A stretch of 34,719 bases of DNA from the NCBI GenBank assembly GCA_003427395.1, contig BFEA01000153.1, positions 677,426 through 712,144 on the forward strand, in the 5' to 3' direction. The translations under genes were made by a program, and so were the position numbers. Shown one piece after another: positions 30,246 through 34,719 of the stretch. Origin of the DNA: Chara braunii (lineage: Eukaryota > Streptophyta > Charophyceae > Charales > Characeae). Within the stretch, counting starts at the first letter, position 1. Each line of letters opens with the position of its first letter. The notes below the pieces were generated by a model that was not told the origin of the DNA, made no database searches, and worked only from the letters and a program-made list of their open reading frames with translations.

Positions 30246-30600
30246 AACTCCAAGTTAGTTCGCACTTTGCTGTTCTACTCATAGGACGACCTCGCCGTTC
30301 ATCGACGTCATCGTTGCAGGATCTGCGCTGATTAAGAGAGTAGTTTGACCGTTCCACCCAATAAGAGAGTAGTCTGACCGTTCCACATGAACGACGTGTT
30401 GGAGATGAGTCCAAATTGAGTGGCGGTTGCAGGACTTGCGCTCAGTTGCGAAGTGCGAATCTACTCGCACTTATTTTCCAATCGTCGGCGGCGGTTGCAG
30501 GACTTGTGCTGATTTGCGAAGTGCGAATCTACTCTTTCTTATCGACCCGCATGAAAGACGTGTAGAAAATAAGTCTGCATTAGACGGCGGATAAAAAACT
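30246..30600. repeat. Dyads and GCGGTTGCAGGACTTG repeats between paralogues A and B
   Basis: Dyad copies lie at 30246-30267, 30451-30472 (perfect) and 30519-30540. GGTTGCAGGACTTGCGCT-type blocks recur at about 30312, 30424 and 30493, and GAGAGTAGT.TGACCGTTCCAC is repeated at 30336 and 30364. Confidence 0.85.
30451..30472. repeat. 22-bp dyad copy, perfect
   Basis: AAGTGCGAAT and ACTCGCACTT with two bases between, upstream of paralogue B. Confidence 0.92.
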
Positions 30601-30649
30601 TGCGCTCTCTTGTGACGTGCGAACCAATTACCAATTATCAAACCCTTTC

Positions 30650-30665
30650 ATGCATATAAATCCCC
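30650..30665 (+). promoter_or_regulatory. Candidate TATA box of paralogue B
   Basis: CATGCATATAAATCCCC lies about 70-80 bp before the ATG at 30730, a plausible TATA-to-start distance. Prediction from sequence only. Confidence 0.4.
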
Positions 30666-30729
30666 TGCATTTTTTGCTTGTGCACTTGCGAGAATCACAA
30701 CTGACGCGCTTCCTTGCATTTCTCCGCTG

Positions 30730-31626
30730 ATGCAGAATGGAGATCGAGACTCCTTAGCGTCGGATGTCGATCTAATCATTTTGTCGAAGAACATTTGGGA
30801 AGACATTGGACGCTTTGTTCTGGACCGTGACTACCTGCACCTCGAATATGATCTTGCCCCGGATGGGGAGATCCCTTCATGGCAATGTGCGGAAGAAGGA
30901 CAACTTCGGATTTGCCGTGATGTAGGGTCGAACTTTTGGTACCTGTACACTCTGATGAAGGATGTGTAGGCATACTCTATCAGGTTGGAGCCACTTCTGA
31001 AGAGGGAACCTGTTGAAGAGGAGCTCGTCCAAACTTCTAAGATGGTTGAAGCATGACACATTTTATGTGAGAAACTTAAGTGGGCGGCGTTGGACAAGTT
31101 GCATCAAAAACTGTGTGCCTGGTTTTGCCTCGGCCAACCGACGATGTCGACAAAGTCGGCGCCGGTGATCATAGACTACTTCATTCGAGCGAGGGTGTGT
31201 AATCGAGGCACCACCGTCGTGACGCTCTTCACTGCCATCAAGGTGGACGGTCAACGAATGAGAGCTCTTTTTCTCGCAAGGGAGGAATTTCACGGTGTCA
31301 AGCTCACGTTTTTTCAAGCGTTTCATACATCCGGCCCTACTGGTTCCCTTGCACGGTTCAAAAACAGGTTCGCCATAGATTAAGCACTCAAAGATGAGCT
31401 GCATTTGCGGGTCGACTGTTTGGTGCACCATCAACTTCCCTACCTCTTCAATAGCTGCGACGTAATAAATTTCACAGTCGAACATAGGGACAATGAATTG
31501 CGATTTGTTTACCGCCATCTGGATTATTCAGCCTCCGGACCTCAGGAAGTGACTCGGCGCAACGGGAAGACGAGATATGTATGCGACTGCCCTTACTGCG
31601 ATGCTGGACATCTACATCTTCACTAG
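30730..31626 (+). pseudogene. Unknown family, paralogue B (CPYC-ending protein)
   Basis: One frame from ATG 30730 to the stop at 31624-31626 with three internal stops (TAG 30967-30969, TGA 31054-31056, TAA 31381-31383). It matches paralogue A block by block: DLIILSKNIWEDIGRFVLD, RDYLHLEYD, CRDVGSNFWYLYTLMKD; LHQKLCAWFCLGQP, PVIIDYFIRARVCNRGTTVV, TLFTAIKVDGQRMRALFLAR; DCLVHHQLPYLFNSCDVINF; VCDCPYCDAGH. The blocks most alike to A are the LCAW, NRGT.V.TLFTA and CPYC motifs, so the fold is probably shared. The A-versus-B stops are at different positions, so they arose independently. Function unknown. Confidence 0.6.
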
Positions 31627-31659
31627 CCGCGTTCTGAATTAGTTGCTTCGTGTTTTCTC

Positions 31660-31681
31660 TAGTGCGAATAGACTCGCACTA
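31660..31681. repeat. 22-bp dyad copy, 3' of paralogue B
   Basis: TAGTGCGAAT and ACTCGCACTA: the outermost base pair is T/A and not A/T, on both sides, so symmetry is kept. It begins 34 bp after the stop. Confidence 0.9.
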
Positions 31682-31784
31682 TGCTTACATCCCGTTGAAT
31701 TCCATGTTCGCCCCCTTACTTATCTCTCGTTAATCATGCCCCGTCCCCTTCGGTATACCCCGTTGCATGACAAACTGTCTATCT

Positions 31785-31806
31785 AATTACGAGTTCATTC
31801 GCACTT
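31785..31806. repeat. 22-bp dyad copy, 5' of paralogue C
   Basis: AATTACGAGT and ATTCGCACTT, about 85 bp before the ATG at 31890. Confidence 0.75.
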
Positions 31807-31889
31807 TGCCAACATCAGACGGTCTTAATTTCGCCGTTTACCCACCTCTCCGTATATGACAACGGTGCTGTTCTCTTTTCTGATGCAGG

Positions 31890-32633
31890 ATGTCGTCTGG
31901 AAGTTTCAGTGGGACGGTCGTTGTCAGAGACCTGGGCTACTTCGAAAGTCTGCGAAGCGCATTTGTTTCCGCAACTGAGAACATTTATGGGTTAGAGTGG
32001 TTTGGCAACATTGGGCTTCCTAGATACCGCTACCTTCCGGTCTCCGAAGACGTTCGCGCTCGTGTCCAACCGTCTGTTTCACCCCCGTATACCCCAGCTT
32101 TTCAGTACATTGTGATGGTCACGCTACGCACCATTCCCGTCTTCATAATTGATTTCTACATTGCATCTGAAGGGGAGTTGAGAAGCTGTTTGTATTATTC
32201 GTACGTAACCAGCCAATCTTTCGATTAGAATGCCAGAAGGTTGTGAGCCTGCCATTACGTTTTTCGTATCGATCTTCATCATGCATATCGCCTTGTGCTT
32301 GGATGAAGAATTGTTCCTTGTATCCGGCGTGAGGGAAGATGATGACAGTCCCCCGTTATGGGGAGACGTCTGTTCCAAATCCGTCATTGGAGCAATTTGA
32401 ATCGAGTTTTAAGAGATTTACTCATATGCGACTTGCCGATCTTGAGGCTTGAATTCCCGAACCAAGTCCTTTTAATCGAGTTCAACATAGACGAGCGCAA
32501 CGACGACGATCACGGGAGGCTACTCGAAGACTGTACATGCTGCTATCATGAAGATCGTACTTACTCTTCTCACCCGATGCATGCTACGAAGATACTCATC
32601 GTCTCAGGGTATTCGGATTCCATATGCGAATAG
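31890..32633 (+). pseudogene. Unknown family, divergent paralogue C
   Basis: Three pieces in three open segments: 31890-32228 (LEWFGNIGLPRYRYLPV, then IPVFIIDFYIASEGELR), 32230-32400 (EPAITFFVSIFIMHIALCLD, EELFLVSGVREDDD) and about 32400-32633 (LICDLPILRLEFPNQVLLIE). In position and pattern these follow the A/B blocks: the IIDY-like strand, the VLTLF-like strand with FFLVR, and the LVHxQPYLF-like strand. Similarity is weak and the CPYC ending is not evident. The ATG at 31890 follows CTGATGCAGG, like the starts of A and B. A dyad overlaps its end at 32622-32643. Two frame changes make it a pseudogene if the relation is right. Confidence 0.42.
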
Positions 32634-32643
32634 ACTCCCATTT

Positions 32644-33102
32644 ATCACCTCACTCCTTTTGCAGTGGGTCTGACCCTATCACGTTGTGGACATCATGTCG
32701 GGCTTGGATGAGCTTCTGTCTCGAACTTGTGTAGGCAGGTGAACATCGTGTCGGGTTCGGATGACCTTTTGTGTAAATGCAGGACTTCGGCACGAATCAG
32801 CATTCGTGTAGGTCTTCGGCTGAATTAGCGTTCGCGTGGGTCTTCGACATGTTCGTATTAAGGGTAGGGTTTGTTTCATGTGTAATGCAGGACTTTTCGG
32901 CTTGTGGCGAAGAGGGGGAGTGATATGGACTGTACGGAAGCGTCTTCTGTAGAAAAGGGCATGTCATGTAGAGTATACGACGTGGGTTGGAATGATTTTT
33001 GGAATGCCTACATGTGCCTTAGAACGTATACTTCAATGATTTTTGGAAAGGCTCCATGTATTTTGTGAATTTCGGAAAGCTTCCGTGTACTTTGCAATTT
33101 TG
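32644..33102. repeat. Right-arm repeat block, unit 1
   Basis: Contains CACGAATCAGCATTCGTG, itself a short dyad (32791-32808), then GGTCTTCGACATGTTCGTATTA, GGGTTTGTTTCATG, GAGGGGGAGTGATAT and GACTGTACGG. The block from about 32786 is repeated starting at 33103 (spacing 317 bp). No gene seen. Confidence 0.75.
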
Positions 33103-33400
33103 TTCAGCACGAATCAGCGTTCGTGTGGGTCTTCAGCTTGAATCAGCTTTCCTGTAGGTCTTCGACATGTTCGTATTAGTAGTAGGGTTTGTTTCATGTG
33201 CGGCTTGTGGCAGAGAGGGGGAGTGATATAGACTGTACGGCAGCGTCTTCTATAGATAAGGGCATGTCATAGGCAGGAATGATTTTTAGAATGTCTACAT
33301 GTGCCTTAGAATGTGTCCTTCAATGATTTTTGGAAAGGCTCCATGTACTTTGTGAATTTTGGAAAGCTTTCATGTACTTTTTAATTTTGTATTGATTTGT
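33103..33400. repeat. Right-arm repeat block, unit 2
   Basis: Second copy of the 32786-33102 unit: CACGAATCAGCGTTCGTG at 33108, then the same landmarks in order, with ATGATTTTTGGAAAGGCTCCATGTA near 33321 matching 33037. Confidence 0.82.
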
Positions 33401-33745
33401 TTTTGAAAACGCCTCTGTGTACTTTGCAATTTTGCATTGAATGATTTATGGAAACTCTCCTTGTGGTGTGCAACTTCACCTTTTAGAAAAAGACTAGGCA
33501 ACTTGAAGGCGATGACAAGAGTTACTTATAGGAATATATATGTATCTTCTCCACACAAAGATTTGATGACATTTTCACCGAGTTATATGCAAATGACAAG
33601 CTAACGTCCTTATTAAATCATTGTGTTGATGGTGTGCGCACCTGCTTCTGCATCTAAGTGCGAGTTCATTCTCACTTCTGGTGTGAACGACGAGCACCCT
33701 GCAACTATTTCCCTCTCTCCTTTTTTTCAATTGCACCCTCCATCT

Positions 33746-33767
33746 AAGCGCGAGTTCATTCGCACTT
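33746..33767. repeat. 22-bp dyad copy in the right inverted repeat
   Basis: AAGCGCGAGT and ATTCGCACTT with two bases between. A second copy is at 33656-33677. It corresponds to the copy at 12400-12421 in the left repeat. Confidence 0.88.
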
Positions 33768-33889
33768 TGAATGAACGCATCGCACTTTGCTTCAACTTGA
33801 CCTTTACGAAAACAACTAGCAACCTGCAAATGTTTCCCTCTCTCCTTCTCTCCCGACTTCCGCAAATGAACCGTCGGTAAGCACCTGCA

Positions 33890-34480
33890 CATCACGAAAC
33901 AAGAGCACGTCCCAATTGGAACATCGTCGGGTTCTTGCGATGTCGACTCCCGCATGATGACTACACTGAACAGCGGCAGGATAACAGGTCCGCCTCTCCG
34001 ATGTGGATCTAACGGTGGATTGCGTCAAATCTGCTCTTATAGATCCACACCGGGGATGGGGGTCAGGATCCGACCACAGTTTGCTTGTAAGGCATCATAT
34101 GATGTGTCGATATAACCGACATCCAGAACTGCTTGGTGAGCATCTCGTGCTACGCCAATAAGTTCCAAACACGGTCGCAAAGTCCCCTAAGAATGTTCAT
34201 TGTCGGTTCCTCACGTCATCGATTCCCACGTGATGAGTACAATAAACAACGGCAGAATGGCAGGTCCCCCTCGCCGGAATGGATATAACAGTGGATTGCG
34301 TCAAATCTGCTCTCAAAGATCGACACCAGATAGAAGGTCCTGCAATCAGCCGCTACTTGCTGGTAAGCATCATATGATGTGTCCATACGATCGACATCCA
34401 AAACTATTTGGTGAGCATCTAGTGCTACGCCAAGCAGTTCTGCCGCACGGTCCCCTAAGAATGTTTTTAGCACTAGAGAC
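33890..34480 (-). repeat. Two subterminal tandem units of about 270 bp
   Basis: TCCCCTAAGA at 34183 and 34451 marks two units (spacing 268). They are the inverse of the units at 11463-12290. Open frames here mirror the repeat and are not genes. Confidence 0.85.
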
Positions 34481-34650
34481 CTCAGACCGCCGACTGTTTA
34501 GCACTTTTTGAAGGTGGTCATTTAAACTGATGCAGAGGGTTCGTGGTCACTTCCATTGCTTGTATATGTGCCCGTGGGTGCTCCGCCTGGCATCCATGTA
34601 GTGTTGTTTGACACCTCCTTACGGTTCTCTGTCGAATGTTGTTCAACTAG

Positions 34651-34652
<2 letters not shown>

Positions 34653-34719
<67 letters not shown>
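34653..34719. repeat. (CT)n microsatellite at contig end
   Basis: Uninterrupted CT run directly after the inverted tip CAACTAGAG. This is the mirror image of the (GA)n at the left tip. Confidence 0.97.

Larger units (their letters stand above)
11301..34652. mobile_element. Giant terminal-inverted-repeat DNA transposon, about 23.4 kb
   Basis: The left tip CTCTAGTTGAACA (11301-11313) recurs inverted at 34640-34652, each beside (GA)n/(CT)n. Inside the tips, about 270-bp subterminal repeats and a further block are shared in inverted orientation. The enclosed region carries a Ulp1-like protease and a ParB-like/methyltransferase protein on the minus strand, and a transposase-like protein and three unknown paralogues on the plus strand. 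The repeated 22-bp dyad is confined to this interval. I cannot assign a named superfamily. All genes are disrupted, so this copy is not autonomous as sequenced. The left target-site junction lies at or beyond the gap and the right one beyond the window, so no target duplication can be checked. Confidence 0.8.
32940..34652 (-). repeat. Right terminal inverted repeat
   Basis: The reverse complement matches 11301-12840 in order, from the tip CTCTAGTTGAACA through two ~270-bp units to AAGTTGCCTAGT (near 33489) and CATTCAATGCAAAA (near 33437). The inner limit, about 33000, fades into the tandem repeats described above. Confidence 0.82.

Noticed and set aside
11310-33767. CRISPR-like array
   Set aside because: The 22-bp repeats are irregularly spaced, dispersed between genes and palindromic, in an evidently eukaryotic context.
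11301-34652. Interpretation as a Maverick/Polinton or an integrated giant-virus segment
   Set aside because: No protein-primed DNA polymerase, retroviral-type integrase, capsid or packaging ATPase was seen; the protease is Ulp1-type with a YYDSL box and gives no support for it.

Overview
The window looks like a repeat-rich eukaryotic nuclear contig. It has long AT-rich and microsatellite tracts, two assembly gaps, a decayed Ty3/gypsy retroelement, MITE-like elements and one very large DNA transposon. The gypsy and transposon proteins remind me of those of streptophyte algae such as Chara, but that is an impression and not a determination. No intact ordinary host gene, tRNA or rRNA was recognised. 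The contig starts in (CACT)n/(AATC)n and stops inside (CT)n, so its ends are probably assembly breaks at microsatellites.

Left part (1-11.0 kb). A minus-strand Ty3/gypsy relic runs from about 5.34 kb down to 1.1 kb in the order gag with CCHC knuckle, protease, reverse transcriptase, RNase H. It is broken by frameshifts and stops, its YxDD box reads Y-M-N-D, and it has no integrase. From 6.3 to 11.0 kb there are two copies of a ~527-bp foldback MITE. The second copy sits inside one unit of a duplicated host sequence, with an apparent 3-bp target duplication (TCG). (CA)n and (GA)n microsatellites are also present.

Main feature (11.30-34.65 kb). One sequence occurs in inverted orientation at both ends: a tip CTCTAGTTGAACA next to (GA)n, then ~270-bp tandem subterminal repeats, then more unique sequence. 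The inverted homology runs about 1.5-1.7 kb per end and encloses ~20 kb. I read this as a giant terminal-inverted-repeat transposon of about 23.4 kb. Its genes are divergent. The left arm (minus strand) carries a Ulp1/C48-type cysteine protease (14.2-16.6 kb) and a long protein with a ParB-like domain followed by a beta-group DNA methyltransferase-like domain (16.9-21.7 kb). The right arm (plus strand) carries a VDTDF-repeat segment leading into a transposase-like protein with DGMDQ and GHTHxDID motifs (26.2-29.1 kb), then three tandem paralogues of a family I do not recognise (29.4-32.6 kb). All genes carry stops or frameshifts, so this copy is dead or was heavily mutated.

The most unusual signal is a ~22-bp dyad with half-sites AAGTGCGAAT and ATTCGCACTT. 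It occurs 25 or more times between the inverted repeats, and I found none in the first 11.3 kb. One copy lies within about 60 bp of the stop codon of nearly every gene, others lie just upstream of gene starts, and a cluster fills the central non-coding core (21.7-26.2 kb). Genes therefore look like cassettes bracketed by palindromes in an element that also encodes a ParB-like/methyltransferase protein.
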